From VXRD01 sp965242535 (GTDB taxonomy: Bacteria > Latescibacterota > UBA2968), in the NCBI GenBank assembly GCA_965242535.1, contig OZ251458.1:3348001-3412000 (forward strand): 64,000 bases of DNA. Direction: 5' to 3'. Position numbers and translations under genes: made by a program. Positions 17,428 through 26,151 of this stretch are shown here, piece by piece. The first letter of the stretch is position 1. Every line of letters begins with the position of its first letter. Under the pieces are notes generated by a model. That model saw nothing but the letters and a program-made list of their open reading frames with translations, was not told the DNA's origin and ran no database searches.

Positions 17428-19956
17428 ATGACCCGAGAAAACTGGCGTTTGTCGATCATCGGTGCGACCATTTTGCTCGCGCTTTTTTGTCTTTATCCCA
17501 CCTACGAATACTATTACGCGCCGCCTGAAAATCCGGATCGGCGCGAGCGCGTCAAGCAACAGGCCATCAACCTGGGGCTGGACTTGCAAGGGGGCATCCA
17601 CCTCGTCCTCGAAGTGGATCAATCCAATCTTTCGGACGATGAAAAAACCGACGTGGTCGCCCGCGCCCTCGAGGTGATTCGCAACCGCATCGATCAATTT
17701 GGCGTTTCCGAACCCATCATCCACCGCGAGGGCGATTGGCGCATCGTGGTCGAATTGCCGGGCGTGCAAGACATCGAACGCGCCAAGGGCCTGATCGGCA
17801 AAACCGCGCGCCTCGAGTTTAAGATCCTCGAATCCCCCGAAGACCGCGTGGGGATGATCGAGAAAATAGACCGATATCTCGAGGCACAAGCCCCCGCGGA
17901 CAGCGCGAAAACCGCCGATCCGCTCTTGGGCCAAACCGAAGACGATGCCCCATCTCTTTCGCGCTACGTCCGCGCGTATGGCCGAGACCTCGTGGTTTTG
18001 GAAGACAATATTTTGACGGTGCGGGAAATTCTGGACCGTCCGGGCGTGCAAAAGCTCACGCCGCCGGATGCCCAATTCCTGTGGGGATCCAAGGTCGAGG
18101 AAATGGGCGATGGGCAACTCTACCGCGTGCTGTACTACGTCAAAAGGCGCGTGGAAATGACGGGCGAAATTCTCTCGGATGCGTCTGTCACCACCGGTCA
18201 ATCCTTTGAAAATGCCGGCCAGCCCATCGTGAATTTTACGACCACCAGCCAGGGCGTGCGCCTGTTTGGCCGGGTCACGGGGGCAAATGTGGATGAGCGC
18301 ATGGCGATCATTCTCGACAATCAGGTCTATTCCGCGCCCACCATCCGCTCCAAAATCAGCCAGGGATCGGGCATTATCGAAGGCACGGGTACGATTGACG
18401 AGGCCAAGGACCTCGCCATCGTCTTGCGCGCAGGTGCGTTGCCGGCCGATGTCTATATCGTCGAGGATCGCACGGTGGGGCCGTCGCTTGGGCGCGATTC
18501 CGTCGAGCAGGGGAAAAATGCCGCCGCCATTGGGTTGCTCATCGTGATCGTCTTCATGGTCATTTACTACGGCTTTTCCGGCTTGGTCGCAGACTTCGCA
18601 CTCGTGCTCAACCTCGTCTTTGTGATGGCGATTCTCGCGGCTTTTCAAGGCACATTGACCCTGCCCGGCATCGCGGGGATCATCTTGACCATCGGTATGG
18701 CCGTGGATGCCAATGTGCTGATCCTCGAGCGCATCCGCGAGGAATTGCGCGGGGGCAAAACCGTGCGCGCGGCGATAGAGAATGGGTATGCGCGGGCGGT
18801 TCAGACGATCGTCGACGCCAATGTGACCACCATCATCACGGCCATCGTGCTCTATCAATACGGCACGGGGCCGATCAAGGGATTCGCCCTGACCTTGATG
18901 ATCGGGATCGTCTCGTCGATGTTCACCGCGATTTTTGTCACGCGCACCATTTACGACGCGATCATCTCGCGGCAGATCAACCCGAGTCTGAACATCGGGC
19001 GGTTGCGCGTTTTCGGCGACACCAATATCGACTTTCTCGGCCTGCGGCGCGGCGCGTTTGTGCTGTCCATTGCGTTCATTCTGGTCGGCATCGGCTCCGC
19101 GGTCGTCAAAGGCGGTTACAATCTCGGCATCGACTTTGCCGGCGGCACGTTGCTCGAGTTGCACTTTGACCCGGCGACGTCTGTGGGCGACATCCGCCAG
19201 TCATTGGGCGATGTGCGCGTTGGGGATCGCAGCGTGGATTTGCGAAACAGCGAGATCAAGGAGTTTGGATCGCCCAACGATATCCTCATTCGCGTGGAGG
19301 AAGAGGCCGAGGGCACGGCCATCGCCGATGCGATAAAAACCCGGCTCAAATCCGATTTTGCCGGCAATATTCGAGATGTGACCGAGTGGTTGCGCCGCCA
19401 AGAAGCGGTCGGCCCCAAAATTGGCGAGGAACTCAAAACCAATGCGGTCTATGCCATTCTCGTCTCGATGATTCTCATCATCGCGTACGTGTGGTGGCGT
19501 TTTAGGCAGATCGAGTTCGGCGTCGCCGCCGTGATCGCCCTGTTCCACGATGTGATGATCACGCTGGGGATTTTCTCGATTCTGGATCGGGAAATCTCCC
19601 TGGCCATCGTCGCGGCGTTGCTCACCATTGTGGGGTATTCCCTCAACGATACGATCGTGGTGTACGACCGCATTCGAGAAGATCTCAAATTGTATCGCCG
19701 CGAGGCGTTTAGCACGGTGATCAACCGCGCGATCAACGAATGCCTCAACCGCACGGTGCTCACGTCGGGCACGACCATGCTGGTCGTTCTCTCGCTGATT
19801 TTCTTGGGGGGCGAAGTGATCCGCGACTTTGCGATAGCCCTGCTCATCGGCATTATCGTCGGTACGTACTCGTCCGCGTTTGTGGCTTCGCCCATCGTGG
19901 TCGAATGGCACAACCGCCGCGAGGCCAAAGCGAGGCGAAACCGAACCGCGGCGTAG
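17428..19956 (+). CDS. secDF: SecDF fused protein translocase subunit
   Basis: 842 residues with 12 expected membrane segments. The SecD half begins with one membrane segment (IIGATILLALFCLYP) and LGLDLQGGIHLVLEVD. A large periplasmic domain follows, then the GIAGIILTIGMAVDANVLILERIREE block. The SecF half starts near residue 535 and has LGIDFAGGTLLELHF and VGYSLNDTIVVYDRIRE. It uses the proton motive force to help pull secreted proteins through SecYEG. Fusion of the two subunits is common in several phyla. YajC is not adjacent. A strong terminator follows at 20048. Confidence 0.96.
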   Translation: MTRENWRLSIIGATILLALFCLYPTYEYYYAPPENPDRRERVKQQAINLGLDLQGGIHLVLEVDQSNLSDDEKTDVVARALEVIRNRIDQFGVSEPIIHREGDWRIVVELPGVQDIERAKGLIGKTARLEFKILESPEDRVGMIEKIDRYLEAQAPADSAKTADPLLGQTEDDAPSLSRYVRAYGRDLVVLEDNILTVREILDRPGVQKLTPPDAQFLWGSKVEEMGDGQLYRVLYYVKRRVEMTGEILSDASVTTGQSFENAGQPIVNFTTTSQGVRLFGRVTGANVDERMAIILDNQVYSAPTIRSKISQGSGIIEGTGTIDEAKDLAIVLRAGALPADVYIVEDRTVGPSLGRDSVEQGKNAAAIGLLIVIVFMVIYYGFSGLVADFALVLNLVFVMAILAAFQGTLTLPGIAGIILTIGMAVDANVLILERIREELRGGKTVRAAIENGYARAVQTIVDANVTTIITAIVLYQYGTGPIKGFALTLMIGIVSSMFTAIFVTRTIYDAIISRQINPSLNIGRLRVFGDTNIDFLGLRRGAFVLSIAFILVGIGSAVVKGGYNLGIDFAGGTLLELHFDPATSVGDIRQSLGDVRVGDRSVDLRNSEIKEFGSPNDILIRVEEEAEGTAIADAIKTRLKSDFAGNIRDVTEWLRRQEAVGPKIGEELKTNAVYAILVSMILIIAYVWWRFRQIEFGVAAVIALFHDVMITLGIFSILDREISLAIVAALLTIVGYSLNDTIVVYDRIREDLKLYRREAFSTVINRAINECLNRTVLTSGTTMLVVLSLIFLGGEVIRDFAIALLIGIIVGTYSSAFVASPIVVEWHNRREAKARRNRTAA

Positions 19957-20047
19957 GGCGGGCAAGGCATCGCGTTCAATGTCCAGCTATGTTCTCGCTT
20001 CTCGATCTGCGTTCTTAATGTGGTTATCTTTCGCTCTGTAAGAAAAA

Positions 20048-20075
20048 AAGCCGACGCGCAAACGTCGGCTTTTTT
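20048..20075 (+). terminator. Intrinsic terminator after secDF
   Basis: AGCCGACG...CGTCGGCT stem with a short CGCAAA-type loop followed by six T residues. Confidence 0.9.
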
Positions 20076-20092
20076 GATGGGCAGTATTTTAG

Positions 20093-20200
20093 ATCATGAG
20101 CAGTCATCTCGTCTCTGGCCTTGGGCGAGGAGAACGGTCAATTCAATGTGATGCGTTTGGCCTCCCGTTCTTGGAAAGACTCCCTGACGCGAGGGGGTGC
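20093..20200 (-). pseudogene. Decayed 3' fragment of an IS630 transposase
   Basis: On the minus strand this encodes FQEREAKRITLN, a stop, then PFSSPKARDEMTAHD. This aligns with the end of the IS630 transposase at 55914 (FQDRAAKRILLNWQFTLPKARDKMNAHY). The tryptophan codon has become a stop and the rest of the gene is missing. It lies between the secDF terminator and the pcp stop codon. Confidence 0.8.
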
Positions 20201-20201
20201 G

Positions 20202-20786
20202 TCACGTCAAACTTTCTGCGACAGCCTCGATCCCCGCCGTCACACCGGCCCGAATCGTTTCCAACGCCATGCTCGGTTGGGACGCGCCCACGAGTTCTGG
20301 CGTGGGCGGTACGTGGATAAATCCCGCAGGCGTATCGATCCCCTTTTCGGCGATCAAGTGCAGCGTGGAATACAAGATGTGGTTGCACAAAAACGTGCCC
20401 GCCGAATACGTCAAGCGTGCAGGCACATTGGCCTCGCGCACGCGCCGAACCATCCGCCGAGTCGGCAGGGTGGAAAAATACGCATCGGGCCCTCCGTCAA
20501 CAATGGGATAATCGACATCGTCTATCACCTTCAAGTTTATGCCAACGCGCTCGACATGCAGCGCAGACGCAGAACCGTGCAAGCCCAAAGACACCACCGC
20601 CGCGGGTTTGTGCTCGGCGATCAGCGGGGCGACTTTGGCAATGTCGCGACCGTGACGCACCGGCAACACGGTTGAAACGATTTCGCATCCACCTATCGGC
20701 GCGCCATTCAACGCCTCGGCCACAACGCCCGATGGATTGCTCGCCCACTCGCCCCAGGGTTCAAAACCCGTCAGTAAAATTTTCAT
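20202..20786 (-). CDS. pcp: Pyroglutamyl-peptidase I
   Basis: 194 residues, slightly shorter than the usual 200-220. The family start is MKILLTGFEPWGEWASNPSG. LGLHGSASALHVERVGIN contains the catalytic-Glu region, YSAGTFLCNHILY holds the nucleophilic Cys, and GFIHVPPTPE the catalytic His. This cysteine peptidase removes N-terminal pyroglutamate. The C-terminus ends abruptly next to the IS630 remnant, so a few residues may have been lost or replaced. The gene is isolated. Confidence 0.93.
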   Translation of the reverse strand: MKILLTGFEPWGEWASNPSGVVAEALNGAPIGGCEIVSTVLPVRHGRDIAKVAPLIAEHKPAAVVSLGLHGSASALHVERVGINLKVIDDVDYPIVDGGPDAYFSTLPTRRMVRRVREANVPARLTYSAGTFLCNHILYSTLHLIAEKGIDTPAGFIHVPPTPELVGASQPSMALETIRAGVTAGIEAVAESLT

Positions 20787-20811
20787 ATTACCTCATGGAA
20801 AATGGGATGGG

Positions 20812-20905
20812 TGCAAGGACAGGCACGGGGGCCTGTCCCTACGGGGATTAGAGCCGTGTGGTCGGACCTCTCACCTCTCACCTCTCACCTCTTGTATCTT
20901 TCGAG
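20812..20905. repeat. Hairpin element and short heptad run upstream of pcp
   Basis: GGACAGGCACGGGGGCCTG with the CCCTACG tail at about 20818-20843, then CTCTCACCTCTCACC heptads leading to TTGTATC at 20893. It separates pcp from the IS110 element. Confidence 0.82.
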
Positions 20906-20959
20906 CGCGGTTTAATTAGGTGTTGTATCATCCTCTCAAGTCCAGACATCATCATGCTC

Positions 20960-21140
20960 AGCTCGGGGCAGGCCGCTCGCCTCTGAAGGCACAGACCTTG
21001 TAGGGAGATAGGCCCCCCGACCACCGAGTCCATACCGAAGAGTATCTAAGTCCATTGAGGCTGCATAGACAAGGTCGGTAGGCGCGGTGTGAAAGGTCGG
21101 GACTCGAGCCGAGCGCACACACCTTAGAGACCCCTCACCA
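20960..21140 (+). ncRNA. Candidate IS110 bridge RNA region
   Basis: This is the non-coding left end of the IS110 element. GACCTTGT (20994-21001) pairs perfectly with ACAAGGTC (21069-21076) around a 67-nt loop, and CGAGTCC pairs with GGACTCG further out. Long-range stems with large internal loops are the hallmark of bridge RNAs. The boundaries and guide loops are not determined. Confidence 0.5.
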
Positions 21141-21152
21141 CAGGAGGCCACG

Positions 21153-22160
21153 ATGTCGAAATCCCAACCCGCATTTGCCGGCATTGATGTCAGTGCCCGC
21201 ACCCTCAACGTTGCCTTGGCTAGACCGGGGCAAGCCATCAAGCCGATGACCTTTGACAACACCCCGCAGGCGCATAAGCGCTTGCTCAAGGCGTTGACCA
21301 AGGGCGGGCGGCACGTCTGTGTCGGCCTCGAAGCGACGGGGCTTTATAGCCTTCAGGTGGCTTTGGCTTTGCATCATCACCGCCGCACGCAAGTCATGGT
21401 TGTCAATCCCAAGGCGATGAGCAATTACGCGCATGCGCGCATGCAACGCGCCAAGACGGATAAACTCGATGCGGTGATGATCCTTGATTATGCCCAGCGC
21501 ATGCCCTTTGTGGCTTGGCAACCGCCGAGCGAGCGCGTCTTGCAACGGCAAGCGGTGATGAGACGGGTGAACCCACTCACCCAAGCGATCATCCGCGAGC
21601 ACAGCCGCGCCCATGCCCAAGGCTACCACATCGGTAGCACCGGCCTTATCGCCCGCGATATTGCGGTTCATATTCGCCACCTGAAACGCCGCATCCAGCA
21701 CTTGCAAGCCCAAGCCCTGAAGTTGATTGAGCAGGACGAGACGCTCCAGCGTGCCTATCAACGCCTCTGTTCCGTCCCCGGCATCGCCCAAAAAAGTGCC
21801 TTGCGAATTTTGGCCGAGGTGGCACTCTTGCCCGAAGATATGACACCGGCCCAATGGGTCGCACACGCAGGACTGGACCCCAAACCGAGACAATCCGGAA
21901 CCGCCAATCCCGCCAGACGCATCTCCAAAACCGGCAATAAGTACCTCCGCCATGCCCTGTATATGCCTGCGCTGGTCGCTAGCAGACACCAAGCCCGGGT
22001 CAAAGCCTTCTATGACAAACTCATGGAGCGAGGGAAGAAACCTTTGCAGGCCATCGTTGCGGTGATGCGAAAGTTGTTGCATTCAATTTGGGGGATGTTC
22101 CGACACGACCAAGATTTTGAGGGCGAAAAATTCTATCGAACCACCCCCCAAACCCCTTGA
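21153..22160 (+). CDS. IS110-family transposase (DEDD recombinase)
   Basis: 335 residues, full length and intact. The N-terminal RuvC-like DEDD domain shows FAGIDVSA (first Asp), GLEATG (Glu) and KTDKLDAVMI (the later Asp pair). The C-terminal Tnp domain contains LCSVPGIAQKSALRILAE and SKTGNKYLRHALY. IS110 recombinases insert without inverted repeats, guided by an RNA made from the element's own end. AGGAGG lies 8 bases before the ATG. No sign of decay, so the element may be active. Confidence 0.94.
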   Translation: MSKSQPAFAGIDVSARTLNVALARPGQAIKPMTFDNTPQAHKRLLKALTKGGRHVCVGLEATGLYSLQVALALHHHRRTQVMVVNPKAMSNYAHARMQRAKTDKLDAVMILDYAQRMPFVAWQPPSERVLQRQAVMRRVNPLTQAIIREHSRAHAQGYHIGSTGLIARDIAVHIRHLKRRIQHLQAQALKLIEQDETLQRAYQRLCSVPGIAQKSALRILAEVALLPEDMTPAQWVAHAGLDPKPRQSGTANPARRISKTGNKYLRHALYMPALVASRHQARVKAFYDKLMERGKKPLQAIVAVMRKLLHSIWGMFRHDQDFEGEKFYRTTPQTP

Positions 22161-22164
22161 ACTT

Positions 22165-22345
22165 TAAGAGAGTATCTCCCGTCTCCCGTCTTCCCTCTTC
22201 CTTCTTGCCTCTTGTATCTTCGGACAGGCACGGGGGCCTGTCCCTACGATTGCGATTGCTTCTTACCTCTCCCGTCTCGCCTCTTGCCTCTTGCCTCTTG
22301 CCTCTTACCTCTCCCGTCTCCCCTCTTGTATCTCCCCTCTTCCCT
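22165..22345. repeat. Heptad array and hairpin element between IS110 and the ATPase gene
   Basis: Phase-locked heptads (CTCCCGT, CTTCCCT, CTTGCCT) run straight into CTTGTATCTTCGGACAGGCA with its hairpin arm (about 22215-22245), then more heptads. The stop codon of the minus-strand ABC ATPase (22305) lies inside the array. Confidence 0.88.
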
Positions 22346-23333
22346 TAAGCGACGCGATCAACTCGTAAATCGAGGCGTGTTCCCGAACCGCGCCATCGCG
22401 TTCTACGCGCCATGATGGAGGCTCGCCTTCCCGAATGGCGATGTGGCAGGCCGAGGGGGCATCCGTCACGCGAAACCCGGCGCGTTTGAGCGCGTGCTCG
22501 GTCCAGTGGGCGACGCGCCCGCATCCCGAAACCGAAACCGCGGAATGCCCGGGGCGGGCGTTGAGCACAAAGGCCCCGGTGTCCGCGTCAAAGCGCACGC
22601 CCTCGCTTTGGAACGCGCTTTCGTAAGCCCCGTTGAGAATCAAATCCTCGGGCGCGCCGGCTCGCATCGCGCCATCGATGGGCAACAGGCATATTCGATC
22701 GGCACAGCGCAGTGCCAAGTCCAAGTCATGGGTGGAAAGCAGGATCGCCTTGCCGGTGGCGTGGGCGAGATTTCGCAACGAGGCCATGATTTCCACGCGG
22801 CGGGGCAGATCGAGAAAAGCCGTGGGTTCATCGAGAATCAGCAGGTCGGGTCGCTGTGCCAAGGCGCGGGCGATCATCACTTTTTGGCGCTCGCCATCGC
22901 TGAGTTCGGTCACATTGCGGTGCGCGAGATGCGCGGCGCCCGCGGCCCGAATCGCCCATGAAACGGCGCGCTCATCTCCATCCGTGAGCCTGCCGATCCA
23001 ATTTGTGTGGGGGTATCGCCCCAAAGCGACCAAATCGCGCGCCGATACGATGCCCACGCCGATGCGGTCTGTGAGCACCACGCCGAGGATTCGCGCCACT
23101 TCGGTTGCAGACAGATCCGCGAGGGCTTTGCCCATCAGATAGACCCTGCCATCGAGCGGCGGTTGCAGGCCCGCGAGCGTGCGGATGAGCGTGGATTTGC
23201 CCGCGCCGTTGGGGCCGAGCAAACACACCAATTCGCCGCGCACGAGCGACATATCGATCTCGCGGGCCACGACGCGACGCGGGCGATGGTAGCCCACGGC
23301 GAGGTGTTGGGTTGTGAGAACGGGATTTGTCAC
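22305..23333 (-). CDS. ABC transporter ATP-binding protein, BtuD/FecE type
   Basis: 342 residues. Walker A is LLGPNGAGKSTLIR, the signature ELSDGERQKVMIARALA, Walker B LLILDEPTAFLDL, and the switch His is in STHDLDLAL. GTG at 23333 overlaps the end of cbiB by 4 bases, arguing for translational coupling and membership in the cobalamin operon. About 90 residues follow the ABC domain; their last part (EIQEGRRER) is encoded by a heptad array. It would energise cobamide or cobinamide import with a BtuC-type permease, but no permease gene occurs in the window. Confidence 0.9.
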   Translation of the reverse strand: MTNPVLTTQHLAVGYHRPRRVVAREIDMSLVRGELVCLLGPNGAGKSTLIRTLAGLQPPLDGRVYLMGKALADLSATEVARILGVVLTDRIGVGIVSARDLVALGRYPHTNWIGRLTDGDERAVSWAIRAAGAAHLAHRNVTELSDGERQKVMIARALAQRPDLLILDEPTAFLDLPRRVEIMASLRNLAHATGKAILLSTHDLDLALRCADRICLLPIDGAMRAGAPEDLILNGAYESAFQSEGVRFDADTGAFVLNARPGHSAVSVSGCGRVAHWTEHALKRAGFRVTDAPSACHIAIREGEPPSWRVERDGAVREHASIYELIASLKGRGEIQEGRRER

Positions 23334-24298
23334 GAGTTGGATTTCCACATCAAAAACGCCATGGCCATGCCCGTTGCGAGTGAACAGGTGGCGATGACAA
23401 ACGCGCACATGCGCCGCATATCTTCGGGGCGCCCGCCTTCGGGATCGCCTGCATCGCCCAACCACACGTCCGTCACCCGCGCGCCATTTTGCCAAATCGG
23501 CCCGACCAATCGCCGCTGTAAAGCCCCTGCAGCGGTCGCTTCGCTCCAGCCGGAATTTGGCCCCGGAACGCGGCTGTGCTGTTGCCACCCGACGCGGAGG
23601 GCCTTGCGCGCCGAGCAACCGGGCATCGACAGCGCCGCGCAGACCATGACCGCGAAAGTCAAACGCGCGGGAATGAAATTGAACGCGTCGTCCAGGCGCG
23701 CGCCGCACCAGCCGAAACGACGGTACCTCGGCGTCTTAAAGCCGACCATCGAGTCCATCGTGCTGATGACCTTAAAAAGCACGATGCCCGGCAACCCCAA
23801 TGCGGCGTACCAAAAAAGGGGCGAAACAAAGCCATCCACCGCATTTTCGCCGAGGCTCTCCATGCCCGCCCGCCGACAGGCCGCGGCATCCATCGCCTGC
23901 GTATCGCGGCTCACGAGCATGGATGTCGCCTTTCGCATGGCATCGAGATCGGCTGCGCGGTCGATTGCCGCGCCGTGTTTGCACAAGTCTTTGAGCGCGA
24001 CCATGCTGAACAGGGCGAACGCCTGAAACAGCCATCCGATCTCCGCTTGCAACCCGTGCAAGGCCGCGGCGAGCACGCAGACGATGCCCATCCAAAATGC
24101 GGCCAAAACCAAAAAGAGGATGCACCCGCCCGCATAACCATCCAAACGCACCCGGCGGAGCATCCGCTCGAAAAAAGACAGGGTCGCACCCATCAGGCGG
24201 ATGGGATGCCACGCGTACACGGGATCCCCAAAAAGACCATCTAAAACGACCGCGCAAAGGAGCAAGCGCGGATCGGCCGCGAGTGTGGTCAGGTCCAT
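23330..24298 (-). CDS. cbiB: Adenosylcobinamide-phosphate synthase CbiB/CobD
   Basis: 322 residues, polytopic. The family start is LLLCAVVLDGLFGDPVYAWHPIRLMG. SMESLGENAVDGFVSPLFWYA-like sequence and KVISTMDSMVGFK follow; all are diagnostic of CbiB. It attaches (R)-1-amino-2-propanol phosphate to adenosylcobyric acid. ATG at 24298 is used; one at 24310 is possible. The start overlaps the cbiZ stop, so the genes are coupled. Beside CbiZ it completes cobinamide remodelling: CbiZ releases cobyric acid and CbiB rebuilds the side chain. Confidence 0.94.
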   Translation of the reverse strand: MDLTTLAADPRLLLCAVVLDGLFGDPVYAWHPIRLMGATLSFFERMLRRVRLDGYAGGCILFLVLAAFWMGIVCVLAAALHGLQAEIGWLFQAFALFSMVALKDLCKHGAAIDRAADLDAMRKATSMLVSRDTQAMDAAACRRAGMESLGENAVDGFVSPLFWYAALGLPGIVLFKVISTMDSMVGFKTPRYRRFGWCGARLDDAFNFIPARLTFAVMVCAALSMPGCSARKALRVGWQQHSRVPGPNSGWSEATAAGALQRRLVGPIWQNGARVTDVWLGDAGDPEGGRPEDMRRMCAFVIATCSLATGMAMAFLMWKSNS

Positions 24299-25506
24299 TT
24301 CAACCGCCATCCCAATGCGAGGGCATCGCAAACGAGTTCCAAAAATGCGTTTTCATTGCCGCGCAACCGGTCGTAACACGTCGACCACGCTTCGGGTTTG
24401 GCCGCCAAAGCCGTCGCCAATATCGCGGCTTGCTGTCGCAAGACGCCCGCGGCCAGCGCGTGGGACAAGGTGCCGTATCGCACGCGGTCCCAAACCGCGG
24501 CAAACGCATACGCCGCCGCTGAAACGCGCGGTTCATAGACGATGGGTTTGAGGTTTTGTTTGAGCAAGGTGAACTCGTCTGCCGACAGGCGTTTTTCCAT
24601 CGCGGCGAAGAATACGTCCTCCCCGAGCCCAAAACGCTTCAAGGCGTGAAAGAGGCTCCGCGTGTAGGACGCCTCCAAACCGTTTTGCCACCGCAGGGCC
24701 TCGAGCGTGGCTTTGCGCGTGGTCTTGCCGATCAGTTCGCCCAATTTCGCGTGGTGTCCCGCGTTGGTTTTGGGCGTTTTTGTCGCGTCCAAAGGCGCGG
24801 CGATGCAGTACTGGTCCGTGCCCGTGCCCGTCGCGAGGTCAGGGGAATAGCGACTCGAAACCGCGAGGTCGCGCAACGCGGCGGACTTGCCCTCGGTCAT
24901 GGTCATCGCCGCGCGCGCCATGGCCCCGGGCGCGAGCGGCCAGTTGATGAACAACATCGCATTGATCGTGCCCGCGTGTGGGGCGCGCCATTCGCCATCT
25001 TGTATCTTTGACCGAGCACGGGGGCATCGCCTTTTTGTGTTGTGAACTGGCTGTCGCCCAGTTGTACCCCGCTCGTGCCTTTTGTGGCTAACCCCATCTT
25101 CCTCGTGCCAGGATGCCGGATCGCCCGCACACCCCGCGTTGGCCTCAACGCCTGCGGTGACGACGGCGCACACGCGCAACTCGGCGTGCGTTTCCACAAC
25201 CCGAGCCGCGTAGTTCACGTTCGCCGCCGTGCCCATCAGCGCGACCGCGTCCGGTGGCAAACCGCGTTCTGTACAGACGGCGCGGTGATAGCCCGCCTCT
25301 CCGAGGTGTTTGAGCAATGCAAACCGCGCGTCATGCCCCTTGCCCTCGCAACTTTGGTGGTTCACCAAATATTGGATGCCCGTGCGCAAGCCCCCGCAAA
25401 AGGGCGAGGTGCTCAAAACCCGATGGGGCGCGGACAATTCCGCGATCAAAAAACGGCCATCGCGCACGAGGGCGTATAATTCATGTCGGTCGATGAACTC
25501 GGCCAT
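24289..25506 (-). CDS. cbiZ: Adenosylcobinamide amidohydrolase CbiZ (with in-frame repeat insertion)
   Basis: 405 residues. CbiZ blocks are RVLSTSPFCGGLRTGIQYL, AVALMGTAANVNYA, VVTAGVEANAGCAGDPA, GTINAMLFINWPLAPGAMAR and DLATGTGTDQYCIA. CbiZ cuts the amide bond of adenosylcobinamide or pseudo-cobamides to give cobyric acid, allowing salvage of foreign corrinoids. Between GDPA and GTIN, normally close together, about 35-40 low-complexity residues (EEDGVSHKRHERGTTGRQ...) are encoded by dispersed repeat sequence inserted at about 25000-25095 without breaking the frame. The C-terminal extension beyond the amidohydrolase core is helical. It may be functional if the loop is tolerated. Confidence 0.9.
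   Translation of the reverse strand: MAEFIDRHELYALVRDGRFLIAELSAPHRVLSTSPFCGGLRTGIQYLVNHQSCEGKGHDARFALLKHLGEAGYHRAVCTERGLPPDAVALMGTAANVNYAARVVETHAELRVCAVVTAGVEANAGCAGDPASWHEEDGVSHKRHERGTTGRQPVHNTKRRCPRARSKIQDGEWRAPHAGTINAMLFINWPLAPGAMARAAMTMTEGKSAALRDLAVSSRYSPDLATGTGTDQYCIAAPLDATKTPKTNAGHHAKLGELIGKTTRKATLEALRWQNGLEASYTRSLFHALKRFGLGEDVFFAAMEKRLSADEFTLLKQNLKPIVYEPRVSAAAYAFAAVWDRVRYGTLSHALAAGVLRQQAAILATALAAKPEAWSTCYDRLRGNENAFLELVCDALALGWRLKWT
24996..25095. repeat. Repeat insertion inside cbiZ
   Basis: Carries three dispersed modules: CTTGTATCTTTGACCGAGCA with CGGGGGCATCGCC (hairpin-element variant), a mini-hairpin variant (AACTGGCTGTCGCCCAGTT then GTACCCCGCTC), and GTGCCTTTTGTGGCTAACCC from the 9-bp array family. 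The same modules occur between genes at 15341-15470 and 33715-33760. Confidence 0.82.
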
Positions 25507-25508
25507 AT

Positions 25509-26063
25509 CTAAAAATCGATCCCCGGTTGCGCGACGATATCCAGATCGCGAAACGGATGCTTGATCTCCCGCATCTCCGTCACCAAATCGGCATGGGCGA
25601 TCAACTCGTCGGGCGCGTTTCGGCCCGTGATGATCACATGTAGCATCTCGGGCTTGTTCTCGCGCAGCCAATCCACGACCTCGGCCGCATCCAACCAGCC
25701 AAAATCCATCACGTACGTGAACTCGTCCAAGATAAACACATCGTATTCCCCGCTCGCAACGCGCTCCTGCGCCAATTCCCAACCGCGCAAGGCCCGCGCC
25801 TGTGTTTCATCGATATCTTTGCTCTTCCACGTCCACCCGTCCCCCGTGCCGATCCAGTCGATTTCCATGCGTCTCGCCGCGCGAATCTCGCCAAAATTGG
25901 CGTTCTCGTGTTTCAAAAACTGAATCACCCCCACGCGCATTTTGCGGCCCCATGCGCGGGTCATCACCCCCAGCGCGGCTGTGGTCTTGCCCTTGCCATC
26001 GCCGGTATTGACGATCACCAGTCCTTTTTTGACGTGCCGCTTGCGCCTCTCCTCTCGGCTCAT
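25509..26063 (-). CDS. cobA: Cob(I)yrinic acid a,c-diamide adenosyltransferase (CobA/BtuR)
   Basis: 184 residues. The P-loop is NTGDGKGKTTAALG near residue 20. QFLKHENANFGE and FILDEFTYVMDFGWLD (Walker B region) are diagnostic of the BtuR/CobO family. It transfers the adenosyl group from ATP to Co(I) corrinoids. The gene is followed by cbiZ after only 2 bases. Upstream, a MITE (copy D) separates it from the propeller lipoprotein gene, so it may no longer be read from the riboswitch promoter. No riboswitch is visible directly in front of it. Confidence 0.95.
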   Translation of the reverse strand: MSREERRKRHVKKGLVIVNTGDGKGKTTAALGVMTRAWGRKMRVGVIQFLKHENANFGEIRAARRMEIDWIGTGDGWTWKSKDIDETQARALRGWELAQERVASGEYDVFILDEFTYVMDFGWLDAAEVVDWLRENKPEMLHVIITGRNAPDELIAHADLVTEMREIKHPFRDLDIVAQPGIDF

Positions 26064-26151
26064 AATCTCCTCCCCGTTGCGATCATCCGCCCGTGAAAGC
26101 GGAAACGAAAATCAGAAAATCGGGAAAATCAACTGCGCCATTGCGATTGAG

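Larger units (their letters stand above)
20936..22180 (+). mobile_element. IS110-family insertion sequence
   Basis: The transposase gene (21153-22160) is preceded by about 215 bp of non-coding sequence and followed by almost none. This is the layout of IS110-group elements, whose left end encodes the bridge RNA. No terminal inverted repeats are visible, as expected for the family. The exact ends cannot be fixed from one copy; AGTCCAGACATC near 20940 and TTTAAGAGAGTA near 22165 are the likely limits. Heptad repeat arrays flank both sides. Confidence 0.75.

Noticed and set aside
16999..19164. 721-codon minus-strand frame opposite secDF
   Set aside because: His- and Asp-rich composition with no domain, fully overlapping strong SecDF motifs; a shadow of codon bias.
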